Source of the DNA: Lewinellaceae bacterium
GTDB lineage: Bacteria > Bacteroidota > Bacteroidia > Chitinophagales > Saprospiraceae
DNA length: 64,000 bases
Reading direction: 5' to 3'
Assembly (NCBI GenBank): GCA_016710765.1
Contig: JADJUJ010000002.1
Location: 1 to 64,000 of the forward strand
Part shown: positions 20,250 to 27,256 of the stretch, in pieces
How the letters are laid out: every line of letters starts with the position of its first letter
How positions within the stretch are numbered: position 1 is the stretch's first letter
Position numbers and translations under genes: made by a program
The notes under the pieces: generated by a model
Databases searched by the model: none
What the model was told of the DNA's origin: nothing
Seen by the model: the letters and a program-made list of their open reading frames with translations, nothing else

Positions 20250-21997
20250 AAAATCATCCTCCCGGCTGTACCTGCGGCCAACATGACGACAAAAAAGGCC
20301 TTGATCGCCGCGACTTCCTGAAAATCGGATCCTTACTCAGCGCCGGTATAGGCTTTGCTCCTTCTGTAACCGGTTTACTTCCCCTCGGCGATTTGGAGCA
20401 CAGTGAAGGTTTTGGAAAAAGCAATACCGTAAAAGCAGGGAAAGCCCAGCACATTACGTTGCTGCACACCGCCGATATACATGCCCAGCTCCATACCCAT
20501 GATGAGTTTTTCTGGGAAGATGGACAGGCAAATTACAAGCGTCGTGGTGGTATGGCCGTTTTGAAAACCATGATCAACAAATTACGGTCGAAAAACCCAG
20601 CGAACACACTGGTCATCGATGGTGGGGACTGCTTTCAGGGCGGAGGACTAGCGTCACTGACAGAAGGCGAAGCACTGGTGCCGCTGATCAATAATATCGG
20701 CTATGATCTTATGCTGCCCGGCAACTGGGAAGTTGCCTACGGCAAAAGCATGATGTTGCACGATTTGGGGGGCTACAATGCCAATAAGGTTTGTGCCAAC
20801 ATGTGGCACGATTCTACCGATGAATACAACGAAGACCCCATTTTTCCACCTTATTGGATCAAAGTCATGGGTGGCATAAAGGTGGGTTTCATCGGATACA
20901 ACGACCCGCTCACCTACAAGCGCCAGCCACCAGCTTTTTCAAAAGGCATTAAGTTCACTCCCCCGGAGATAAATGTCAAAAAATACATCCGTTTGTTGCG
21001 GGAGCAAGAGAATTGCGCTTTGGTGTTTCTCGTGACGCACATGGGCCTGGCCCAACAGGTTGGCTTGGCCAACATGCCGGAGGTTGAAGGTGTGGATTAC
21101 ATTTTGGGTGCTGACACCCACGAGCGGATCCGCCAGCCCCTCCAGGGCAAGTACACCAAAGTAACCGAACCAGGTGCCTTTGGCTCGTTCCTGAGCAAAC
21201 TGGATATTGTGGTTGAAAATGGCGTTATCAAAGACACCAGTTACGAATTACTGGATGTTGACCCGGATCGCTATAAAGCCGACAAGGACATGATGGCACT
21301 TTTGGAAAAACTGGAAGCGCCACACAAGAAAGAATTGAGTAAGGTAATCGGAAGTACCAAAACTACGTTGGTGCGGTATTTTGTCATTGAGACTCCCATG
21401 GACAACTTGATCACAGATGCCCTCATGTGGAAGTTTAAACCTGATATCGCCTTATCCAACGGGTTCCGTTTTTGTCCACCCCTGGTACCCGATCCGAAAA
21501 CCCGGGTAGCCGAGATCACCAAAGACTTTCTGTGGAGCATGCTCCCGGTAGACAACGAAGTGAAGTACGGCAAAATCAGTGGCAAGCAACTCCGGAATTG
21601 GTTGGAAAAAGAATTGGAGAACGCTTTTGCAAGCGATCCTACCAAACGTTTTGGCGGTTGGGTTGTTCGTTTCCAGGGTATGATCATCAACTTTACCATT
21701 GAGAAACCTTTTGGTGAACGCATTAACAGTATTAAAGTAGCCGGAAAAGAATATCAGGAGGATCAATGGTATACCATAACTGCCTGCGAACGTGAAGGCG
21801 ATGCTTACGACACCCTTTGCCGTATTACCAATGTGTTGGAGGTAAAAGGTACTGGTCTCACCATGCACCAGGCAATGGAAGAGTACCTGGCAAAATTTTC
21901 CCCCGTGGCGCCTAAGGTAGAAGGCAGGGCAACCGCAACTGATGCGCCCCCTACCCTCCTGACGCAACTTCATGGGTATGATTATTCTTTCCGTTAA
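20246..21997 (+). CDS. SoxB-like thiosulfohydrolase (5'-nucleotidase/metallophosphoesterase family)
   Basis: 583 residues, SoxB size. The twin-arginine-like signal (LDRRDFLKIGSLLSAGIGFA) is preceded by a Cys/His-rich tip (CTCGQH). Metallophosphoesterase motifs: LLHTADIHAQL (Asp, His), VIDGGDCFQGG (Asp), MLPGNWEVAYG (Asn-Trp-Glu where nucleotidases have Asn-His-Glu, as in SoxB), VTHMGLAQQVG and GADTHERI (metal His). The C-terminal 5'-nucleotidase domain includes ETPMDNLITDALMWKF. SoxB removes sulfate from cysteine S-thiosulfonate on SoxYZ. Canonical SoxB stretches such as IGQAFPYTP and GGDMVRVGG are replaced here by FIGYNDPLTY and GGWVVRFQGM, so it belongs to a divergent branch. Coupled to the upstream rhodanese; no SoxXA, SoxYZ or SoxCD in the window. 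Substrate unproven. Confidence 0.75.
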   Translation: MKNHPPGCTCGQHDDKKGLDRRDFLKIGSLLSAGIGFAPSVTGLLPLGDLEHSEGFGKSNTVKAGKAQHITLLHTADIHAQLHTHDEFFWEDGQANYKRRGGMAVLKTMINKLRSKNPANTLVIDGGDCFQGGGLASLTEGEALVPLINNIGYDLMLPGNWEVAYGKSMMLHDLGGYNANKVCANMWHDSTDEYNEDPIFPPYWIKVMGGIKVGFIGYNDPLTYKRQPPAFSKGIKFTPPEINVKKYIRLLREQENCALVFLVTHMGLAQQVGLANMPEVEGVDYILGADTHERIRQPLQGKYTKVTEPGAFGSFLSKLDIVVENGVIKDTSYELLDVDPDRYKADKDMMALLEKLEAPHKKELSKVIGSTKTTLVRYFVIETPMDNLITDALMWKFKPDIALSNGFRFCPPLVPDPKTRVAEITKDFLWSMLPVDNEVKYGKISGKQLRNWLEKELENAFASDPTKRFGGWVVRFQGMIINFTIEKPFGERINSIKVAGKEYQEDQWYTITACEREGDAYDTLCRITNVLEVKGTGLTMHQAMEEYLAKFSPVAPKVEGRATATDAPPTLLTQLHGYDYSFR

Positions 21998-22050
21998 ATA
22001 AGCAAAAAATAGTAAAGAATATTTCGTCTGAGTAAATTATTTCATTGAAA

Positions 22051-22968
22051 ATGGAAACATATTGGCACATCATTCAGTCGTCATACCAGGGGTATTTTCG
22101 GTATTTGTCACATGAAATTTTGAACCCACACTGGGGGAATTATTTCTACTGGCTCATCGGTATATCGCTGGTGGTATACAGTTTGGAGATTCTCTTCCCC
22201 TGGCGCAAGTACCAGGCCCGCATCAGGGAAGACTTTTGGCTGGACGCGTTTTACATGTTTTTCAACTTTTTCCTATTCTCCCTTGTGGGGTATGCTGCCG
22301 TGTCAGATGTTGCCGTTAAGGCCTTTAACGATTTCCTTGGCAATGCCTTTGGGATTCGAAACCTGGTGGCTTTGAATGTTGCGAGTTGGCCTCATTGGAC
22401 GCAGTTGTTGTTGCTATTTCTGGTACGCGATTTTATTCAATGGAACGTGCACCGTTTGTTGCACCGGGTTCCCTGGCTATGGAAATTCCACATGGTACAC
22501 CACTCTGTTCGGGAAATGGGGTTTGCGGCACACCTTCGGTACCATTTTATGGAAACCATCGTGTACCGCAGTTTTGAATATATCCCATTGGCGATGATCG
22601 GATTTGGCATTCAGGATTTCCTTTTGGTACACCTTTTCACCATCACGATTGGGCACCTTAACCACGCCAATTTCTATTTACCGCTAGGCCCATTGAAGTA
22701 CATCCTCAATAGCCCGCAAATGCATATCTGGCACCACAGCAAGGAACTGCCAGAAGGTAGTCATGGCGTGAATTACGGTATAACCCTGAGTGTTTGGGAT
22801 TACCTTTGGGGGTCTGCCTGGATCCCCAAAGACGGGCGGGATATCGAGCTAGGATTTGAGCAAGTGGAACAATATCCCCATGGTTTCTTCCAGCAGGTAG
22901 TCGAACCTTTTGTCCACGAAGGGCATCTTCCGGAAAAATACGAAGACCCCAATAAGCAAACGTCATGA
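22051..22968 (+). CDS. Sterol desaturase/fatty acid hydroxylase-family membrane di-iron enzyme
   Basis: 305 residues with about four membrane helices. The histidine clusters that bind the di-iron centre are present: WNVHRLLHRVPWLWKFHMVHH, HLNHANF and MHIWHHSKE. The family hydroxylates or desaturates lipids such as sterols, carotenoids or fatty acids in the membrane. Start ATG 22051; an in-frame TTG lies two codons upstream. It lies 54 bases after the SoxB-like gene and overlaps the next gene by four bases (ATGA). Its link to sulfur metabolism is unexplained; a membrane-lipid or other hydroxylation may accompany the module. Confidence 0.85.
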   Translation: METYWHIIQSSYQGYFRYLSHEILNPHWGNYFYWLIGISLVVYSLEILFPWRKYQARIREDFWLDAFYMFFNFFLFSLVGYAAVSDVAVKAFNDFLGNAFGIRNLVALNVASWPHWTQLLLLFLVRDFIQWNVHRLLHRVPWLWKFHMVHHSVREMGFAAHLRYHFMETIVYRSFEYIPLAMIGFGIQDFLLVHLFTITIGHLNHANFYLPLGPLKYILNSPQMHIWHHSKELPEGSHGVNYGITLSVWDYLWGSAWIPKDGRDIELGFEQVEQYPHGFFQQVVEPFVHEGHLPEKYEDPNKQTS

Positions 22969-23183
22969 AACTAATCAACGACTGGAAGTTTCTACTGATG
23001 GCATGCCTTACTTTAGGGCTCGCGCCATTTGTACCGGAGCCTCACGTTTGGGGAAAACTCCGCTGGGTACTGGGTGGCGCTGTGGGCATGAAGCCTATGG
23101 ATTGGTTTGACCTGCTGATGCACGGTTTTCCTTTTTTACTGCTGATTCGATTTTTGATCCTTAAAATGTTAAAAAAAATATGA
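22965..23183 (+). CDS. Small two-helix membrane protein
   Basis: 72 residues with two hydrophobic helices (about 8-24 and 50-68), linked by PEPHVWGKLRWVLGGAVGM and DWFDLLMHGFPF. Short Bacteroidota proteins with this PEPH-x-WGK-x-RW-x5-G pattern are sometimes labelled RND transporter, which is not justified at this size. Start and stop overlap both neighbours by four bases (ATGA at each end), so it is translated together with the fatty acid hydroxylase-like and DsrE-like proteins and likely works with them in the membrane. Confidence 0.7.
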   Translation: MKLINDWKFLLMACLTLGLAPFVPEPHVWGKLRWVLGGAVGMKPMDWFDLLMHGFPFLLLIRFLILKMLKKI

Positions 23184-23623
23184 GAACTCTTCTGTTTTTC
23201 TTGCTGTTTATTGGCGCCATGGGAGCCGGCACCACCACCCTGAAGGCACAGGCCGAAGCACCAGTGGTGGTAACCCAAAAGAAATTGAAAATGGTCATTC
23301 AACTGGCAACTGATGATACGCTGGTACACAAGGCTATTTTCCGCCAATTTCAAAATTTCCTTAATGCCGCACCTAATGCAAAAATTGAGGTAGTTTGCCA
23401 CAACAATGGCTTGTCGTTTTTGAAGAAAAACAGCCCCTATGCCACTAAGGTGCAGGAATATGCCGGTAAAGGAATCGACTTCGTCGCCTGTGAAAACACC
23501 ATGCGACAGCGCAAGGTTACGAAGCAGGATTTGATCCCGGAATGTCGGACGGTTCCGGCCGGGCTCGTTGAAATTGTGATGAAGCAACAAAAAAAATACG
23601 CTTACATCAAGGCTGGCTTCTGA
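23180..23623 (+). CDS. DsrE-family protein, exported
   Basis: 147 residues with an N-terminal signal peptide (MRTLLFFLLFIGAMGAG ... LKAQA) and a DsrE/F-like fold: KKLKMVIQLATDDTLVHKAI, AKIEVVCHNNGLSFL, GIDFVACENTMRQRKVTKQD, TVPAGLVEIVMKQQKKYAYI. Cysteines in VVCHNN and VACENTM occupy places used by sulfur-relay DsrE proteins. Exported DsrE-like proteins may bind or carry sulfane sulfur. Last gene of the coupled chain; a strong terminator follows at 23632-23671. Confidence 0.8.
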   Translation: MRTLLFFLLFIGAMGAGTTTLKAQAEAPVVVTQKKLKMVIQLATDDTLVHKAIFRQFQNFLNAAPNAKIEVVCHNNGLSFLKKNSPYATKVQEYAGKGIDFVACENTMRQRKVTKQDLIPECRTVPAGLVEIVMKQQKKYAYIKAGF

Positions 23624-23631
23624 TTTCACCC

Positions 23632-23671
23632 AAAAAAGCCCCCAATCATACAGCTGATTGGGGGCTTTTTG
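23632..23671. terminator. Bidirectional intrinsic terminator between convergent genes
   Basis: AAAAAAGCCCCCAATCA pairs with TGATTGGGGGCTTTTT across a six-base loop: a strong GC stem flanked by A and T runs, working in both directions. It lies 8 bases after the DsrE-like stop and 7 bases from the stop of the minus-strand membrane protein at 23679. Confidence 0.88.
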
Positions 23672-23678
23672 GGGTTTG

Positions 23679-24371
23679 TTAATCTGCCTTAACGACAGGT
23701 TTGGAATAGGACAAACTGAAGACAATCAAAAGAGGCAGCAAGATCATGGTTATACTGGTGGCAAACCAATCCGATGCCTGATAATTGCCTGCGATGCCAA
23801 CAATTGCAATTACCCCAATAGGCCAGACCAGGACTGCAAGCAACTTGCCAACGAAGTTGGTGGTTTTTAAATAGGAACGCAGGACGTGGAAAAAGAAAAG
23901 TAAGGTCATCCATTTTAGCCAGGCAAAAATCAGCACCCGGTTGATGTCAATTTGCACAGGAGTCTGTGAATTTGCGATAAAGTTGTTCAGGACCTCAATG
24001 GTTTGGAAATTCTCTATGCGGTCAAAAATTGCAGCCATGAATACCAATATGATGGACCACAAGTATTTTTTTGACTGGGTTTCCTGATACACTACTCGAA
24101 TAAAGGCCGCCAATAAAATGGTGTAAACCACCAGGAACATATTATCACGGTTGAGCATTTCCTGTACTGCTGCAATTTTGGCGGCAAGACCTTCGCCTGC
24201 AAACATGGTTACCCAATCTTGTGGGTTTCGCATAAATTCCAGCGCCAGGGTTGGATTGTGAAAACCCGCTGGAAGCGAAAATGCAACGCCTTGCATGGCC
24301 TTCCCGACCCAAATACCAGCCATCAATGTGATGATTCCAAAAATACCGACCAGGGAGAATGGACGTGACAT
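23679..24371 (-). CDS. Multi-pass membrane protein of unknown function
   Basis: 230 residues with about six helices: residues 5-30, then FLVVYTILLAAFIRVVY, LWSIILVFMAAIFDRIENFQ, IFAWLKWMTLLFFFHVLRSY, LLAVLVWPIGVIAIVGIAGN and MILLPLLIVFSLSYS. The loop FMRNPQDWVTMFAGEGLAAK separates helix 1 from the rest. The motif DRIENFQT inside the membrane part is distinctive but I do not recognise a family. Convergent with the sulfur module and 80 bases downstream of the E1 gene on the same strand, so possibly cotranscribed with it. Confidence 0.6.
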   Translation of the reverse strand: MSRPFSLVGIFGIITLMAGIWVGKAMQGVAFSLPAGFHNPTLALEFMRNPQDWVTMFAGEGLAAKIAAVQEMLNRDNMFLVVYTILLAAFIRVVYQETQSKKYLWSIILVFMAAIFDRIENFQTIEVLNNFIANSQTPVQIDINRVLIFAWLKWMTLLFFFHVLRSYLKTTNFVGKLLAVLVWPIGVIAIVGIAGNYQASDWFATSITMILLPLLIVFSLSYSKPVVKAD

Positions 24372-24451
24372 AAAGCGTGAATTATAGGGTTAAAGAATCA
24401 TTGGATTTGTTGCCAAATATAGGACAAATAAGATCCCGACCAAACACCTAT

Positions 24452-26548
24452 TCAATATGCCATCAAAGACTTCAACGCAACCGCTACCTTTTCAATCGAA
24501 GGAATCATTTCTGCTTCCAAAGTGCTGTTCAGGGGTACGGCAGGCATGTTTGCAGCACCAAGGGTTCTAACTGGTGCGTCGAGCCACTGGAAACATTGTT
24601 CCGAGATTCTCGCTGCAAGGCTCTGAGCAAATGTATTGTTGACAGGTTCTTCTGTAACCACCAATACTTTTCCATGGATCCTGGCCAGCGCATACATCGC
24701 CTCTTCGTCCAGTGGTGCGATGGTTCTTAAATCAAGTATCGCTACCCTACCCGGTGTTTGCTGTGCAGCATTTAAAGCCCAGTGCACCCCCATTCCATAA
24801 GTAATGACGGCAACCGACTCCCCATTGCTTACCCTGTTTTTATCGGCCTCCAAAACAAGGCGGGCCTGTCCAAATGGAACAACATAATCCGCATCTGGCT
24901 CAATGCTCCTGGCTGCCTCGGTACCTTTAACTTTCGACCAATACAAGCCCTTGTGTTCGAGAACAACCACCGGGTTGGGATCGTAAAAGGCAGATTTAAG
25001 CAGTCCCTTAAGGTCTGCACCGTTGCTGGGATAGGCTATTTTAATGCCCCTTATGTTGGCCAGCACGCTTTCAATACTGCTGCTGTGGTAAGGGCCACCA
25101 CTTCCGTAGGCGCCAATAGGAACGCGCAAAATAGCGGATACAGGCCATTTCCCATTGGTGAGGTAGCAAGACCGGCTCATTTCGGTAAACAGTTGGTTGA
25201 GTCCTGGCCAAATGTAGTCGGCAAATTGAACCTCAACGATTGGTTTTAAACCAACTGCACTCATACCAACGGCACTGCCAACGATAAATGCTTCCTGAAT
25301 GGGCGTATTGAATACACGATGGTCGCCAAATTTTTCTGCGAGGGTTGCGGCCTCCCGAAAAACCCCGCCCAAACGACGGCCTACATCCTGCCCATACAGC
25401 AAGCATTCCGGATATTCCCGCATCAATTCTTCTACAGCGAACAAGGCGCAGTCGACCATAACCTTTGGATCTTTTCCTTCAGGCGCCCGCACCCCTTTTT
25501 CGATGGTTATGGGTGTTGGGGCAAATTCATGGGTATACAAGTCTTCCGGTTCCGGATCAGGGGCGTTTTTACTGCGTTCAAAATCTTTTGCTACCAGAGC
25601 ACGGGCATCAGACTCAATTTTTTGAATCTCTTTTTCATGGATGCCTGCCTCCAGCAAAGATTGGCGCAGTAGCGGATACGGGTCGCGTGACTCATGCTCT
25701 TCCAAATCATCGCGATACCATTCTTTTCGTACCCCTGAAGTATGGTGATTAAGCAGGGGTACCCTGGCATGAAGTAAAACCGGTCGGCGTTCTGTCCGAA
25801 TGATGTTCACCGCCCTCGTCACAGCATCCCAGCATGTTGCAAAATCATTGCCTTCAATGCTGATGGCTTCCAGGCCAGAGAAACCTTTTGCGTATTCGGC
25901 AGCATTGGCTACCCTGGTTTCTTTAGCATTGGCAGAAATATCCCAACCATTATCCTGCACCAAATACAGTATCGGCAGCTGTTTCAAAACTGCCATTTGA
26001 AAGGCTTCGGCAACCTCTCCTTCGGTGACAGAGGCGTCGCCCAGGGAGCAAACCACCAATGGAGGGTTGGCTTTCTCTTCTGGCGTTTGCAAGCCCATCT
26101 GTTCTTTGTACCAAAAGCCAAGGGCTGAACCGGTGGCTGGAATAGCCTGCATACCGGTGGCACTACTCTGGTGCGGAATTTTGGGCATATCATCCCTGCG
26201 CAAACTTGGATGGCAATAATAGGATCGACCGCCAGAAAAGGGATCGTCGCGTTTTGCCATCAGCTGAAGCATGAGCTCGTATGGCTCCAAACCAATGCCC
26301 AGCAATATGCTATCGTCCCGGTAATAAGGAAAAATAAAATCCTGGGGCACCAATTGTAAGGCTACTGCCAATTGGATAGCCTCATGACCTCTGGAAGTAG
26401 CATGTACGTACTTAGAAACGAACTTAAAATTTTCCTCGTATATTTCCGTCATGGATTTCGCGCAGGCCATCAACCGAAATGCCTTTAACAAGGTTTCGGC
26501 TGGAAGAATGGCCTGATTTTTGTTGCGAATTGCTTTTGTGGTGCTCAA
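24452..26548 (-). CDS. 2-oxoacid dehydrogenase E1, alpha and beta subunits fused
   Basis: 698 residues. The alpha half (to about 330) has HATSRGHEAIQLAVAL, YYRDDSILLG and the thiamine diphosphate motif SLGDASVTEGEVAEAF ... VQDNGW. The beta half has DVGRRLGGVFREAATL, FNTPIQEAFIVGSAVGMS, VQFADYIWPGLNQL, and the C-terminal transketolase domain (VLVVTEEPVNNTFAQSLAAR). E1 decarboxylates branched-chain or related 2-oxoacids and hands the acyl group to lipoyl E2. Single-chain alpha-beta E1 proteins are common in Bacteroidota; E2 and E3 are elsewhere. TTG at 26548 is taken as start: the only earlier candidate (TTG 26602) would overlap the promoter box. Confidence 0.85.
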   Translation of the reverse strand: MSTTKAIRNKNQAILPAETLLKAFRLMACAKSMTEIYEENFKFVSKYVHATSRGHEAIQLAVALQLVPQDFIFPYYRDDSILLGIGLEPYELMLQLMAKRDDPFSGGRSYYCHPSLRRDDMPKIPHQSSATGMQAIPATGSALGFWYKEQMGLQTPEEKANPPLVVCSLGDASVTEGEVAEAFQMAVLKQLPILYLVQDNGWDISANAKETRVANAAEYAKGFSGLEAISIEGNDFATCWDAVTRAVNIIRTERRPVLLHARVPLLNHHTSGVRKEWYRDDLEEHESRDPYPLLRQSLLEAGIHEKEIQKIESDARALVAKDFERSKNAPDPEPEDLYTHEFAPTPITIEKGVRAPEGKDPKVMVDCALFAVEELMREYPECLLYGQDVGRRLGGVFREAATLAEKFGDHRVFNTPIQEAFIVGSAVGMSAVGLKPIVEVQFADYIWPGLNQLFTEMSRSCYLTNGKWPVSAILRVPIGAYGSGGPYHSSSIESVLANIRGIKIAYPSNGADLKGLLKSAFYDPNPVVVLEHKGLYWSKVKGTEAARSIEPDADYVVPFGQARLVLEADKNRVSNGESVAVITYGMGVHWALNAAQQTPGRVAILDLRTIAPLDEEAMYALARIHGKVLVVTEEPVNNTFAQSLAARISEQCFQWLDAPVRTLGAANMPAVPLNSTLEAEMIPSIEKVAVALKSLMAY

Positions 26549-26591
26549 TCGGATATTTTTATTAATTTGCGTAAAATTTAGTTTGGCGCCA

Positions 26592-26599
26592 CAAAGGTA
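26592..26599 (-). promoter_or_regulatory. Bacteroidota -7 promoter box for the E1 gene
   Basis: TACCTTTG on the minus strand, an exact TAnnTTTG match, 44 bases upstream of the chosen TTG start. Transcription would begin near 26585, inside the longer possible reading frame, which supports the shorter protein. The -33 element is not clear. Confidence 0.45.
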
Positions 26600-26692
26600 C
26601 AAAACGGCTGAAAACTACGGGTACAGCGGCTGTTTATTGGCATTCTATATTTCCCGATAATCGTTTTTTTTCATTCTTTTCAATCCACATCC

Positions 26693-27202
26693 ATGAACCG
26701 ATTATTTCTACTCCTATCCATGGCGGTCCTCGCCAATGGCGCATTGATTGCGCAAGATTACAGTATTTGTGCTCAGGTTATTGGCAGTTCAGGCCTATCC
26801 GTTTCAATTCCTGGCCAGGAATGGTCGTACACCGTTGGTGAGGCCGTTATTGGGCTTATTGCGGATCCCAACCTGAACATGCAAATGACGCAAGGCTTTC
26901 ATCAACCTGAACTTTGCAACAGCGTTTCCACTGCGGTTCCTGATTTGGCCCAATGGGATATCAGGATTTACCCTAACCCCAGCGCAGGCTTGGTTTGGCT
27001 TGATTTCCAACCTGTTTCCCACAACGGTTTGTTGTTGTCGGTGTACAATGTGGTTGGACAATCCATCATTGAATCGCAGTTGCAATACACTGCTGGCGGT
27101 GTTGTGCTCGACTGCAGCAACTGGCAAGCCGGACTTTATTTTCTACACTTCACCGACCCGGCCACTCAGGCCCAGAGCAGTTTTCGTTTACTGCGACTTT
27201 AA
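26693..27202 (+). CDS. Secreted protein with T9SS type A sorting domain
   Basis: 169 residues. Signal peptide MNRLFLLLSMAVLANGALIAQ, a short middle part (SIPGQEWSYTVGEAVIGLIA, QMTQGFHQPELC), and from about residue 88 a type IX secretion C-terminal sorting domain: IRIYPNPSAGLVWLDF, LLLSVYNVVGQSI, GLYFLHF and the terminal SSFRLLRL. It would pass the outer membrane through T9SS and be anchored or released at the surface. The EWSYTVGEAV ... QGFHQPE middle recurs in small Bacteroidota proteins placed before tail-fibre-type genes, and here a large one follows after 54 bases. Confidence 0.85.
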   Translation: MNRLFLLLSMAVLANGALIAQDYSICAQVIGSSGLSVSIPGQEWSYTVGEAVIGLIADPNLNMQMTQGFHQPELCNSVSTAVPDLAQWDIRIYPNPSAGLVWLDFQPVSHNGLLLSVYNVVGQSIIESQLQYTAGGVVLDCSNWQAGLYFLHFTDPATQAQSSFRLLRL

Positions 27203-27256
27203 TCCCTGCTTTACTGCCCTTTCCCCGCACTATTTATCCATCCAAAACTGATTTCC

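Noticed and set aside
22965..23183. RND transporter label for the 72-residue protein
   Set aside because: RND pumps are about 1000 residues; this is a two-helix protein of unknown function.
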